A stretch of DNA of 20,640 nt from JBOFCO01 sp051646105 (GCA_051646105.1 JBOFCO010000130.1:1-20640); one strand, 5' to 3'. Shown: positions 1-7,345, numbered from the stretch's first letter. Made by a program: numbers and translations. Notes: a model not told the origin generated them from the sequence alone.

Positions 1-44
1 CCCCGCAACGCCAGGATCGGCGCAGGTCTCGCAGCTTCGCTCAT
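1..44 (-). CDS. Sugar ABC transporter ATP-binding protein, first 14 codons only (partial)
   Basis: The complementary strand opens with ATG and reads MSEAARPAPILALR before the window ends. This looks like the N-terminus of an RbsA-type ATPase, where an ILALRG-like strand precedes the Walker A region. Its ATG shares one base with the TGA of the permease gene (TGATG overlap), so the two are almost certainly translationally coupled. The ATPase role rests mainly on position: in this transporter family the permease is normally adjacent to the ATPase. No catalytic motif is visible because the gene runs off the window. Confidence 0.6.
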   Translation of the reverse strand, partial: MSEAARPAPILALR

Positions 45-1126
45 CACTTGCCCCCTTTCCGCGGCGCATAGTTCAGCGCCATCTTCCGGAACGTGTTGTT
101 CATCAGAACCGCACCAAGAAGAAGAACACCGATGATCAGCAGGTTCAGGTCCTTGTCAAAGGTGGTGAAGTTGATCCCCTGAAACACGATGCCGAAGGTC
201 AGCGTTCCGAAAACCGTGCCGGTAACGGTTCCAAACCCCCCGGTCAGCAGCACACCCCCCACCACGACGCAGATGATGGTGTTGAAGATCATGCCGAACT
301 GGGTTGTGGTGCTGGCCGTATTGGCCAGGACCGCCTCGGTCATGCCGACAAGCGCTGCTGCCATCGCGGACAGCATGAAGAGCATGATCTTCAGACGTGC
401 GGTCGGGATCCCGGCGTTCCGCGCGCTTTGCTGATCACCGCCCATGGCAAAGATCCAGTTTCCCCAATGCGAAAGATGCAGGATGAAGAAGCAGACGACC
501 GTAAAGACGATCCAGATGAAGAACGAACTTTGCAAGCTTTGAAAGACGGAAAATCCTGTATCTTCCGGCCCGATCACCCAGGAATGGTAGTCGCCCAGCA
601 CGAGTTCGGACACGGGGCCAACGTCGTTCAAACTGTGCTGCGTCGTGCCCGCGATCTGCTTTGACAGATAGGAGTTCAGTCCCGCGACCACAAACAGGGT
701 GGCAAGCGTCACGATCAGAGAGGGCACGTTGGTCCGCGTGACAAGAAGGCCGTTGATATAGCCGACAGCCCCGGCAATGGTCAGGCTGAGCAGGACGCCG
801 AGCCAGATGTTCATGCCGTAAAGTTCGACCGCGATGGCCAGGACAATCCCGCCTGCCGGGATCAGTGCCCCGACAGAGATGTCCATTTCGCCGGCGATCA
901 TCAGGAAGCCGATGGGAATGGCGATGATACCGACCTTCGAGGCGAAGTTCAGCCAGGTCGAGGTGCCCAGCGCGGTCAGAAAGTTCTTCTCAAGCCCGAA
1001 CCAGGCAAAGAAGACAAAAATGATGAGAAACCCTGCGGCCGCGCCGGCCTCGGGGCGGCGAAACAGGCTCAGGTGCGGATTGCCTCTGCGATAAGACGCG
1101 CCGGCGGGTTCTTGTTTGTCCGACAT
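44..1126 (-). CDS. Sugar ABC transporter permease (RbsC/BPD_transp_2 family)
   Basis: This 360-residue inner-membrane permease would form the translocation channel of a carbohydrate importer. It is strongly hydrophobic with about 8-10 membrane segments. A cytoplasmic loop, GNWIFAMGGDQQSARNAGI, matches the conserved GN-IYA-GG-EEAAR-SGI ATPase-contact loop of the ribose/xylose/galactose permease family. An MDISVG motif follows the second or third segment, as is usual in the family. I chose the ATG at 1126 because a GGGGAGAG Shine-Dalgarno sequence sits about 7 bases upstream and the residues before it look like untranslated leader. It lies downstream of the binding-protein gene, with a 70-base gap that carries a hairpin, and overlaps the ATPase start by one base. 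The substrate cannot be read from the sequence. Confidence 0.93.
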   Translation of the reverse strand: MSDKQEPAGASYRRGNPHLSLFRRPEAGAAAGFLIIFVFFAWFGLEKNFLTALGTSTWLNFASKVGIIAIPIGFLMIAGEMDISVGALIPAGGIVLAIAVELYGMNIWLGVLLSLTIAGAVGYINGLLVTRTNVPSLIVTLATLFVVAGLNSYLSKQIAGTTQHSLNDVGPVSELVLGDYHSWVIGPEDTGFSVFQSLQSSFFIWIVFTVVCFFILHLSHWGNWIFAMGGDQQSARNAGIPTARLKIMLFMLSAMAAALVGMTEAVLANTASTTTQFGMIFNTIICVVVGGVLLTGGFGTVTGTVFGTLTFGIVFQGINFTTFDKDLNLLIIGVLLLGAVLMNNTFRKMALNYAPRKGGK

Positions 1127-1158
1127 TTCGGCAACTCTCCCCAAGGGACGGATGGGAT

Positions 1159-1187
1159 GCCTCCGCCCGGCCGGGCCGGACGGAGGC
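1159..1187 (-). repeat. GC-rich hairpin between binding-protein and permease genes
   Basis: The arms at 1159-1171 and 1175-1187 pair as GCCTCCG/CGGAGGC, continuing after one C-A mismatch (1166/1180) into CCGGC/GCCGG. This gives 12 paired bases around a 3-base loop. No T-run follows in the direction of transcription. Such hairpins between binding-protein and permease genes are known to protect the upstream mRNA and lower downstream expression, as in malE-malF. That role here is inference. Confidence 0.6.
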
Positions 1188-1196
1188 GCCTTCCAG

Positions 1197-2150
1197 TTAG
1201 CGGGCGCCGAGCGCGGCCCCGGCAATGACGGACTCGACGTTCGCTGCGTCGATGATGGCCGGGCCGGTCAGCACCGGGTTGGTCGAGATGTTGGTGCCGT
1301 ATTTCAGATGGGCAAACAGCATCGACGTCGCAAGGAAGCCTTGCAGGTAGGGTTGCTGGTCGATGGCCATGGTCTGCGTGCCGGTCTTGATCCGGTCCAG
1401 CGACGCCGGGCTGAAGTCGAAGGCCCCGGTCAGCATCTTGGCCCCGGTCTGCTCAACTGCATTGACCGCAGCAGCTGCTCCGAAGTCGGCGCAAGAGATC
1501 AGCGCGTCGATGGTCGGATCGCCTATCATTGCAGCCTTGAAAGCCTCGGCGGTGCCGGTGACGTCACCGTCAAGGTTCGGCGGCGTTTCCAGAACGGTCA
1601 CCTTGGCGCCCGCCTCGGTGGCGCCGTCGGTCACGCCCTTGCACCGTTCGGTCAGGTTGATCGCGCCCGGAACCTGGATGTGGCAGACGATATGCTTGGC
1701 GCCCTTTTCGGCCAGGTACTTGCCGCCGCCGAAACCGGCCGCGTATTCATCCGAACCGAAGTAGTTGATCGCCCCGATGTCGCCCTTCACGGGCAGGCCG
1801 GAGTTGTACTGCATGATGACGATGCCCGCGTCCCGCGCGGCCTGAAGCGCCGGGATCTGCGCATCTGGCACCCAGACCGGAATGGCAATGCCCTCCACGC
1901 CCTGCGCGACGGCCTGGTTGATCAGCGTGACCAGATCCGGGCCGAAATTTTCGTAGTTCTGCGTGCGCAGATACTGCACGGTGCCGCCGTTGGCCGTGAT
2001 CACAACCGTGGCGTCGTCGACGCCCTTCTTGATCTTGTCCATGAAAGCGTCTTCGACGGAACCGGCGATGACGGCGATATCCTGCGCCAGTGCGCCGGTC
2101 GATACCAGCGCGGCAAGGGCGCTGACTGCAATTGTCTTCCTCAAGTTCAT
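1197..2150 (-). CDS. Sugar ABC transporter substrate-binding protein (periplasmic, type 1)
   Basis: The 317-residue protein begins with a classical signal peptide: MNLRKT, a hydrophobic core, then a likely cut after GALA before QD. The mature part reads as a Peripla_BP_4 sugar-binding protein. It has an N-terminal strand DIAVIAGSVEDAFMDKIKKG, a mid-domain element PVWVPDAQIPALQAARDAGI, and the late motif TMAIDQQPYLQGFLA, which resembles the hinge region of ribose-like binding proteins. The start at 2150 has an excellent GAGGAGGAG ribosome site about 8 bases upstream. It would capture a carbohydrate or polyol in the periplasm and deliver it to the permease encoded next. The ligand is unknown. 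Confidence 0.92.
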   Translation of the reverse strand: MNLRKTIAVSALAALVSTGALAQDIAVIAGSVEDAFMDKIKKGVDDATVVITANGGTVQYLRTQNYENFGPDLVTLINQAVAQGVEGIAIPVWVPDAQIPALQAARDAGIVIMQYNSGLPVKGDIGAINYFGSDEYAAGFGGGKYLAEKGAKHIVCHIQVPGAINLTERCKGVTDGATEAGAKVTVLETPPNLDGDVTGTAEAFKAAMIGDPTIDALISCADFGAAAAVNAVEQTGAKMLTGAFDFSPASLDRIKTGTQTMAIDQQPYLQGFLATSMLFAHLKYGTNISTNPVLTGPAIIDAANVESVIAGAALGAR

Positions 2151-2223
2151 TTCTGTCTCCTCCTCGTGTTGTGCTGCCTTTTTTGCGGCGGCGTTTCCGG
2201 CAATCCGGATTTCGTCCCTGGCT

Positions 2224-3231
2224 CTAGCGGGTTGGGGTATTCATGCGAGCCTTCTTCCTTTCGAACCGCGCCTGCATCTGCGCATCGCCGGCCTTTGTGC
2301 CGTCGTGCCAGGTGCCGAACCAACGGTCGAAGGGCATCAGCCCGTCCGAATAGTTCACCTCGAAATATTTGTGGTGCAGGTAGTGGGCATAGGCCTGCGT
2401 TCCCATCGCGCTGTCCTGGCCCAGCTCGATCCTATCGAAGCCGATATGGCCAACCGCCGCGCCGGTTCCCGTCACCTGCAAGTGATAAAGGACCAGCAGC
2501 GGATGTGATGGCAGCACCAGATGGACCAGCACATCCGACCAGTAAAGCAGATGCTCGACCGGATGCATCGACAGGCTGGACCACGGCGACGGGTTGACCG
2601 AGTTGTGGTGAACCGAATGGATCCATTTGTAGAGCGGACCCTGATGGATCAGCCAGTGGATGCAGAAAAAATGCGTCTCGTGGATTACCGGGACCAAAAG
2701 GCCCAGCAGGACCAGCGCTATCGGGCTGTCCCCGAAAGTGGTCCATGGCCCCCAGCCGATGGCCCAGAGGTGCAGCATGATGACCTCATAAGCCGTCCAG
2801 ATCGGGACGCCGGTGCCGAAGCTGCGGATGAAGTTGTCGATGTTCTGGCTGCCGAACATGAACACGTCCGACTTCTTGTCGGCCGGGAACATCGCATTGA
2901 ACTTGAAGCGGTTTCCCTGTACGCGGCGGATGTAAAGGCGCATCTCGAGCGCGCCGTAAAGAGCAAGGACGATTGCGGCGTTGCGAAGGAGTATCCAGGC
3001 GATCCATTGCCAGCCAAGTGTTGCCAGCGTTTCTTTCGATGGGGTTGCCCAGAACCAAAGCGCCGCCCCCAGGGCGAAGAACAGCATATTCCACGGCAGG
3101 AAGTAATGCGGCAGCCAGGACAGGAATTTCAGCGGGCGGGGCGGCCAGACAAAGACAGGCGCACCTTCCAGACGTTCGTTCGGGGCGTAATCCCCGCGCT
3201 TGTTCCTTGTGCCGAATTTCAGGTCGTCCAT
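2224..3231 (-). CDS. Fatty acid hydroxylase / sterol desaturase family membrane protein
   Basis: This 335-residue integral membrane protein carries the histidine clusters of the di-iron hydroxylase superfamily: HWLIH (192-196), HSVHH (205-209), HPVEH (223-227), lone H250 and H262, and HYLHH (283-287). Hydrophobic segments lie near residues 43-62, 76-95, 147-160 and 170-186. Members hydroxylate or desaturate lipids, sterols or carotenoids using O2 and two bound irons. The substrate here is not predictable. The ATG at 3231 was chosen over an upstream TTG (3273) because similarity starts near MDDLKFG. Its ribosome site (GGGGCG) is modest. It is the first gene of the minus-strand run and ends 73 bases before the binding-protein gene, so it is probably co-transcribed with the sugar transporter, an unusual pairing. 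Confidence 0.88.
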   Translation of the reverse strand: MDDLKFGTRNKRGDYAPNERLEGAPVFVWPPRPLKFLSWLPHYFLPWNMLFFALGAALWFWATPSKETLATLGWQWIAWILLRNAAIVLALYGALEMRLYIRRVQGNRFKFNAMFPADKKSDVFMFGSQNIDNFIRSFGTGVPIWTAYEVIMLHLWAIGWGPWTTFGDSPIALVLLGLLVPVIHETHFFCIHWLIHQGPLYKWIHSVHHNSVNPSPWSSLSMHPVEHLLYWSDVLVHLVLPSHPLLVLYHLQVTGTGAAVGHIGFDRIELGQDSAMGTQAYAHYLHHKYFEVNYSDGLMPFDRWFGTWHDGTKAGDAQMQARFERKKARMNTPTR

Positions 3232-3456
3232 CGCAACTTCGCCCCGTGAGGCGTCCCTGTTTGATCTGGGCAACGGGGCAGGCGTCCGACAGAAAGCTCA
3301 TGCCAATACCCTTCGCGGGAACTTGTGTTCCGCGTTGCCTTTGACCGGCAGGCAAATATCCGTCACCCGAAGAGACGGCTATGATCTTGGCAGTTTCTCC
3401 CTGTCAGGCACCTTGCCGGGCATTGGCCCGTGCCTAGCCATGACTCATATCAAGGC

Positions 3457-3485
3457 TTGACAGGTTGTCGCATCCCGCATTGATT
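3457..3485 (+). promoter_or_regulatory. Candidate sigma-70 promoter of the LacI-family gene
   Basis: A perfect -35 hexamer TTGACA (3457-3462) is followed 17 bases later by TTGATT (3480-3485), which matches three positions of the -10 consensus. The -35 also overlaps a small palindrome, TCAAGGCTTGA (3450-3460). Transcription would begin near 3492. This argues against translation starting at the upstream in-frame TTG codons at 3465 and 3480. Confidence 0.4.
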
Positions 3486-3527
3486 GATTTCAATCATTTC
3501 GAAATCAGTGACAAGCAATTGATTGAT
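3479..3527 (+). repeat. 10-bp direct repeat ATTGATTGAT, two copies
   Basis: ATTGATTGAT occurs at 3479-3488 and again at 3518-3527, a 39-base period, in an AT-rich island inside GC-rich DNA. The first copy overlaps the palindrome at 3481-3496 and the second covers the preferred TTG start of the regulator. Two spaced half-sites could allow cooperative binding. This is inference. Confidence 0.5.
3481..3496. promoter_or_regulatory. Palindromic candidate operator for the LacI-family regulator
   Basis: TGATTGATTTCAATCA is a perfect inverted repeat of 7 bases per arm with a 2-base centre, about the size of a LacI-family operator. It overlaps the candidate -10 element and the likely start of transcription, where a repressor would block its own gene. 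It lacks the central CG of many LacI-family operators, so the assignment is tentative. Confidence 0.4.
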
Positions 3528-4583
3528 AAAGTTAACAAAAAAGCCGGATCGAAAATCACGCTCAGCGATGTCGCTGCTCATGCAGGTGTCGGCCTCGCAA
3601 CCGTTGACCGTGTTCTGAACGAACGTGGCAATGTCAGCGAAGCGGTCAGCAGGCGTGTTCTGGCGGCCGCGCGGGAGCTTGGCCTGCGGCGGCTTCTGCC
3701 GTCGAGTCACCATCGTATCCTGCGGGTCAATGTCATTCTGGCCCGCCCGGAACGCCCCCTGATCATGCGCATGGGCATCGAGATGCGGCGTCTGGGGCAG
3801 CGGCTGGACAGTCGCATTTCCATCCATCGGACCATGCTGAAATACGAAAGCCCCGAAGCTATCGCAGAGGCAATGACACGCCCCGGTTTTGATGCGGTGA
3901 TCGTGGACGCGCCGGATCATCCGGTGATCCATCGCACCATCGCCGATCTGGTAGCGCGCCATCATCCTGTGGTCACGATCATCTCTGATGTTCCCGGCTC
4001 CCAGCGGCTGGCCTATGCTGGCACCGATCACTACAAGGCGGGGCGCTCTGCCGGATATTTCCTGACGCGGATGACGCCGCAGGCAGCCACGACAGGTAAG
4101 GTGATCGTCCTGTGCCACAATATCGGTTTTCAGGCCCATGCTGAACGGATCAGGGGGCTGACCGATCATCTGGAAACGGTTCCGCATCTGATTCTGGGGG
4201 AAGTTGTCCGGGGCGGCGATGATCCGGCCCTTTCCGAGATCAAGCTGAAAGAGGCGTTTCGCCGCCATCCGGAAACTGTCTGCATCTATAACGCAGGCGC
4301 GGGCAACCGCGGCGTGATTGCCGCGATGAAGGCCGCTGTCCTGCCCCGGCGCCCGATCTTTATCGGGCATGAACTGACCGCCTTTACCTACCAATGCCTG
4401 CGTGACGGACTGATGACGCTGACCATTGATCAAAGCCCGGAAATGCAGGCGCAATACGCCCTAGAGGTGCTGATGAACCATTTCGGGTTTGACGGGGCCA
4501 GCCACGCCGTTCCGCCCTATGTGTCGACGGTGCCTATCGTGCTTTACGGGCCGGAAAACCTGCCGGATACGGCCCCGGCCTGA
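3519..4583 (+). CDS. LacI-family transcriptional regulator with sugar-binding domain
   Basis: The protein has an N-terminal LacI helix-turn-helix (ITLSDVAAHAGVGLATVDRVLNERG, roughly residues 13-37), followed by a periplasmic-binding-protein-like effector domain of about 290 residues. No ATG is available in frame upstream of the helix-turn-helix. TTG at 3519 gives 354 residues. TTG at 3465 or 3480 would lengthen the protein but lie inside the likely promoter. A start is therefore certain to be non-ATG but its position is uncertain, and no strong ribosome site is visible. It is divergent from the desaturase/transporter run and upstream of the broken aldo/keto reductase, so it probably controls both in response to the imported sugar. 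Repressor or activator status is unknown. Confidence 0.88.
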   Translation: MIDKVNKKAGSKITLSDVAAHAGVGLATVDRVLNERGNVSEAVSRRVLAAARELGLRRLLPSSHHRILRVNVILARPERPLIMRMGIEMRRLGQRLDSRISIHRTMLKYESPEAIAEAMTRPGFDAVIVDAPDHPVIHRTIADLVARHHPVVTIISDVPGSQRLAYAGTDHYKAGRSAGYFLTRMTPQAATTGKVIVLCHNIGFQAHAERIRGLTDHLETVPHLILGEVVRGGDDPALSEIKLKEAFRRHPETVCIYNAGAGNRGVIAAMKAAVLPRRPIFIGHELTAFTYQCLRDGLMTLTIDQSPEMQAQYALEVLMNHFGFDGASHAVPPYVSTVPIVLYGPENLPDTAPA

Positions 4584-4660
4584 AGGGTTTCGATCAACGT
4601 CAGCCTTTCATGCAGGACCCGGCGCGCCTATCCCGGCGAAGCGCGAAACGGAGAAGAACA

Positions 4661-5235
4661 TGCGATACAGGGATTTCGGCCGCACCGGGTGGAAGGTGTC
4701 GGAAATCGGCTTTGGGGCCTGGCAGACTGGCGGTCAATGGGGACAGGTCGGCGATGCGGCATCGATCCGGACTTTGCTTCACGCCTTTGAAAGCGGGATC
4801 AACTTTGTCGATACGGCCGAACTTTACGGTGCCGGCCATTCCGAAACGGTGATCGGCCAGGCCCTGCGGCAGTGGCGCGGTGGCAAGATTTACGCGGCAA
4901 CAAAGGCGCAGCCTACCGTCTGGCCCGATCCAGACGATCCGGCACCGCAGGTACGGGGGCGGTTTCCCGAATGGCACCTGCGAACGAGTGTGGAAAATTC
5001 GCTGCGGCGGCTGGGCGTCGAACGCATTGATCTGTTCCAGTTGCACTGCTGAGACCCGATGGGACACCGCGAACTGGACTGGCTGGAAACCCTGAACGAC
5101 CTGCGGGCACAGGGTAAGATCGACCGTATCGGCGTTTCGCTGCGCGACAACCATCCAGAGGAAGGTGTCGCACTTGCGCGTCTGGGGCTGGTCGCGTCGG
5201 CACAGGTAATCTTCATCCCGTTCGAGCCGCCGCCG
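4661..5235 (+). pseudogene. Aldo/keto reductase pseudogene: in-frame TGA and missing 3' end
   Basis: A good ribosome site (GGAG) precedes ATG 4661, and the first 130 codons are a normal aldo/keto reductase N-terminal half. The catalytic tetrad is visible: Asp and Tyr in FVDTAELYG, Lys in AATK and His in FQLHC. A TGA then interrupts at 5050-5052. The same frame continues at once with DPMGHRELDWLETLNDLRAQ and GKIDRIGVSLRDN, plainly the same family, so TGA probably replaced a TGG Trp codon. Similarity stops near 5231 (VIF-PFEP), beside the stop codon of the convergent HD gene at 5242. About 40 percent of a usual 330-residue enzyme is absent. Frame continuity points to a recent nonsense change. 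The lost tail points to a deletion. The open frame beyond 5235 is only the antisense of the HD gene. Confidence 0.82.
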
Positions 5236-5241
5236 CGCGTG

Positions 5242-6399
5242 TCAGGCGAACCAGACCATCGCCCTTTCCCTGACCCAGCCCCATATCTGCGGGGCACCGC
5301 GTGCGACCTTGGCGCCGACACGGGTTTCAAGCTGCTCGAAGGTGACATTGTAGGTCACCCACGTTCCGCCACCCGACATCAGGTTGGCCATCACCGGCTG
5401 CACGCGATCAAGGCTTTTCGCAAAGATGGCGTCGGGGGTTTTGGCGGCTTCGAATTCCTCCCACAGCGCGCGGAGCTCGTGGTGCTGCCCGGCAGGCAGC
5501 ATGCCGAAAATCCGGTCGGCCGCCCGCGATTCCGCTGCTCTGGTTTCCTCGCTCGCGTGCGCCTGGCCATTTGCGGAGTGGATCGGGATATCGCCGGTGT
5601 CGATTTCCACCAGATCGTGCAGCAACAGCATGCGGATCACCCGATCAATGCGCACTTTCGGTTCCGCATGATCCGCCAGAACCAGCGCGTAGAGCGCCAG
5701 ATGCCAACTGTGTTCGGCGGAATTTTCCCGACGCGATCCATCGCAAAGCGTTGTGGCGCGCAGCACCGTTTTCAGCCGGTCAGCCTCTGCCAGAAACGCA
5801 AGCCGCCTGCCTTGATCGCTGTCGGTATTCAGCACGCCGCCATTCAGAAGCGTGTTTGCGGCGGCATAGAGTTCCGGCCATTCATGGCGAAACCGCGCAG
5901 CGCGACCCGTGGCAAGGTTTTCGCGCACCACAGTCACATGATCGGAAACGGGGGCGTCGGCCATCAATACCTGAAAGATCGGCTGCGCATGATCCAGCCG
6001 CTTGGCCAAACGGGCGTCGGGTGTTTCGGCGGCCTCGAATTCGCGCCACAGATCCAGCAGCGGCCCGCCCTGATCGGCGGGCAACAGGCCAAACAGACGA
6101 GCGGCCGCCGCATCCTCGGCCTGCGCCACGGCATCGAGATCATGTGCCAGATGGATGGGGTGGTCGCCGCAATCAATTTCAGGCAGGTCGTGCAGCAGAA
6201 GCATCGCGATAACGCGGGTCAGGTCGCAACCCTCCGGGACCCCCATCACCAGCGCCCAGAGTGCAAGATGCCAACTGTGCTCGGCCACATTTTCTGGCCT
6301 GCTGCCATCCATCAGCACGTTGGCGCGGTCGACCGACTTCAGCCTGTCTGCCTCGTTCAGAAAGTCGAACCGGGCGGCAAGCCGACTGTCGTCACTCAC
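5242..6399 (-). CDS. Tandem two-HD-domain phosphohydrolase (YfbR/HDDC2-like, duplicated)
   Basis: This 385-residue protein contains two full copies of a roughly 190-residue HD domain. Copy 1 shows NEADRLKSVDRAN, AEHSWH (H41), LLLHDLPEID (H70-D71) and KRLDHAQP (D136). Copy 2 shows AEADRLKTVLRAT, AEHSWH (H230), LLLHDLVEID (H261-D262) and KSLDRVQP (D331). Metal ligands therefore look intact in both, at matching spacing. Single-domain relatives such as YfbR are metal-dependent 5'-deoxynucleotidases of about 200 residues, so a nucleotide monophosphatase activity is likely but not proven. The GTG start at 6399 has an AAGG site about 10 bases upstream and lies 16 bases after the stop of the 88-residue gene. 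It is the last gene of a three-gene operon. Its stop abuts the truncated aldo/keto reductase. Confidence 0.87.
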   Translation of the reverse strand: MSDDSRLAARFDFLNEADRLKSVDRANVLMDGSRPENVAEHSWHLALWALVMGVPEGCDLTRVIAMLLLHDLPEIDCGDHPIHLAHDLDAVAQAEDAAAARLFGLLPADQGGPLLDLWREFEAAETPDARLAKRLDHAQPIFQVLMADAPVSDHVTVVRENLATGRAARFRHEWPELYAAANTLLNGGVLNTDSDQGRRLAFLAEADRLKTVLRATTLCDGSRRENSAEHSWHLALYALVLADHAEPKVRIDRVIRMLLLHDLVEIDTGDIPIHSANGQAHASEETRAAESRAADRIFGMLPAGQHHELRALWEEFEAAKTPDAIFAKSLDRVQPVMANLMSGGGTWVTYNVTFEQLETRVGAKVARGAPQIWGWVRERAMVWFA

Positions 6400-6415
6400 G
6401 TTACCGCGCCTTATC

Positions 6416-6682
6416 TCAATGCCCGCCGGGATCGGTATCACGCGGCGCCTTGGGCGCGTCGGCACCCGTTTCTGCAGCGCGGATCGTCTGTTCCAGAAAC
6501 TTGCGGCCACGCAGGATCGCCAGTCGCATCCGCATCGATGTGAGATAGGCTTCCTGCATCGTTGGCGACGAGGTGCCGATCATCTTGCCGACGTCCAGAT
6601 ACAGGCGGTCGTTGCCGAAGCGGTCCATCGCAGCCAGCGTATCGATCGCCAATTGGTCAGCCAGATCGTCGATAAGGGCCAT
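6416..6682 (-). CDS. Small conserved-looking protein, 88 residues, function unknown
   Basis: The ATG at 6682 lies only 3 bases after the hydrolase stop, with AAGGGA as ribosome site inside the hydrolase tail. The protein is soluble and mostly helical in character: an acidic start (MALIDDLADQLAIDTLAAMDRFG), a central DRLYLDVGKMIGTSSPTMQ, a basic stretch MRMRLAILRGRKFLEQ, and a polar, probably disordered last 20 residues. I see no catalytic motif and no membrane segment. It resembles a small uncharacterised family I associate with Rhodobacterales, but I cannot name it. The tight spacing on both sides suggests that it works with the hydrolase or the HD protein. Confidence 0.8.
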   Translation of the reverse strand: MALIDDLADQLAIDTLAAMDRFGNDRLYLDVGKMIGTSSPTMQEAYLTSMRMRLAILRGRKFLEQTIRAAETGADAPKAPRDTDPGGH

Positions 6683-6685
6683 CGT

Positions 6686-7345
6686 TCAGCGAGTCCCTTC
6701 GCCAAGACGGCGCCGGACGTAATCGCTGACCGTCGCGATCATCGGCTTCATGTGCAGGTCTTCATCCTCGAAGAAATGGCCCGCGCCCTCGACTTCCGAA
6801 TGGGTGATGGTGATGCCCTTCTGGTCGTGCAGCTTGTTGACCAGCGCGCGCGTGTCCTTGGCGGGTGAAACCCGGTCGGCCGCGCCGTTGATGATCAGGC
6901 CCGATGACGGGCAGGGTGCAAGGAACGTGAAATCGTACATGTTCGCGGGCGGGCTGACCGAGATGAAACCGGTGATTTCCGGCCTGCGCATCAGAAGCTG
7001 CATCCCGATCCAGGCACCGAAGCTGAACCCGGCAACCCAGCAGTGCTTGGCGTTCTGGTTCATCGATTGCAGGTAATCGAGCGCGGATGCGGCATCCGAA
7101 AGCTCGCCTATGCCCTGATCATACTCACCCTGGCTGCGGCCCACGCCCCGGAAATTGAACCGCAGCACAGTGAAACCAAGGTTATAGAACGCATAGTGCA
7201 GGTTGTAGACGACCTTGTTGTTCATCGTTCCCCCGAATTGCGGGTGGGGGTGCAGGACAATGGCGATGGGGGCGTCTTTTTCCTTTTGCGGGTGATAACG
7301 GCCTTCAAGCCGTCCGTCGGGACCGGGAAATATGACTTCGGGCAT
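6686..7345 (-). CDS. Alpha/beta hydrolase (COG2945-like), 219 residues
   Basis: The fold is shown by IVLHPHPQFGGTMNNKV near residues 29-45 (oxyanion side), RFNFRGVGRSQG (62-73), the nucleophile elbow GFSFG with Ser108, an acid candidate in GAADRVSP (Asp157) and the final histidine in GAGHFF (His190). The triad is thus complete, so an active serine hydrolase is likely. Its natural substrate is not known for this family. I chose ATG 7345 (MPEVIFPGPDG) as start. An upstream ATG at 7420 would add 25 residues with no family-like sequence and would run through the candidate iscR promoter. A GGAAAG site lies about 12 bases before 7345. It is the first gene of the operon with the 88-residue protein and the tandem HD protein, and is divergent from the suf operon. 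Confidence 0.9.
   Translation of the reverse strand: MPEVIFPGPDGRLEGRYHPQKEKDAPIAIVLHPHPQFGGTMNNKVVYNLHYAFYNLGFTVLRFNFRGVGRSQGEYDQGIGELSDAASALDYLQSMNQNAKHCWVAGFSFGAWIGMQLLMRRPEITGFISVSPPANMYDFTFLAPCPSSGLIINGAADRVSPAKDTRALVNKLHDQKGITITHSEVEGAGHFFEDEDLHMKPMIATVSDYVRRRLGEGTR

Noticed and set aside
1116..2597. 493-codon open frame on the plus strand
   Set aside because: It is antisense to the binding-protein and hydroxylase genes and shows no family resemblance. It is a by-product of high GC.
3407..3434. Hairpin GGCAC/GTGCC with inner CGGGC/GCCCG as a terminator
   Set aside because: The stem is short and interrupted, has no T-run, and lies upstream of two divergent genes, so there is no transcript to end there.
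5050..5052. TGA in the aldo/keto reductase as selenocysteine or as a recoded Trp codon
   Set aside because: Trp fits the position better than selenocysteine. Many genes here (iscR, sufB, sufD) end in TGA while TGG is used for Trp throughout, so recoding is unlikely. The gene also lacks its 3' end, so decay explains the case.
5059..6543. Long open frame on the plus strand continuing the aldo/keto reductase
   Set aside because: After about 5235 it is the antisense of the tandem HD gene, and its translation is low-complexity shadow rich in Arg, Gln and His.
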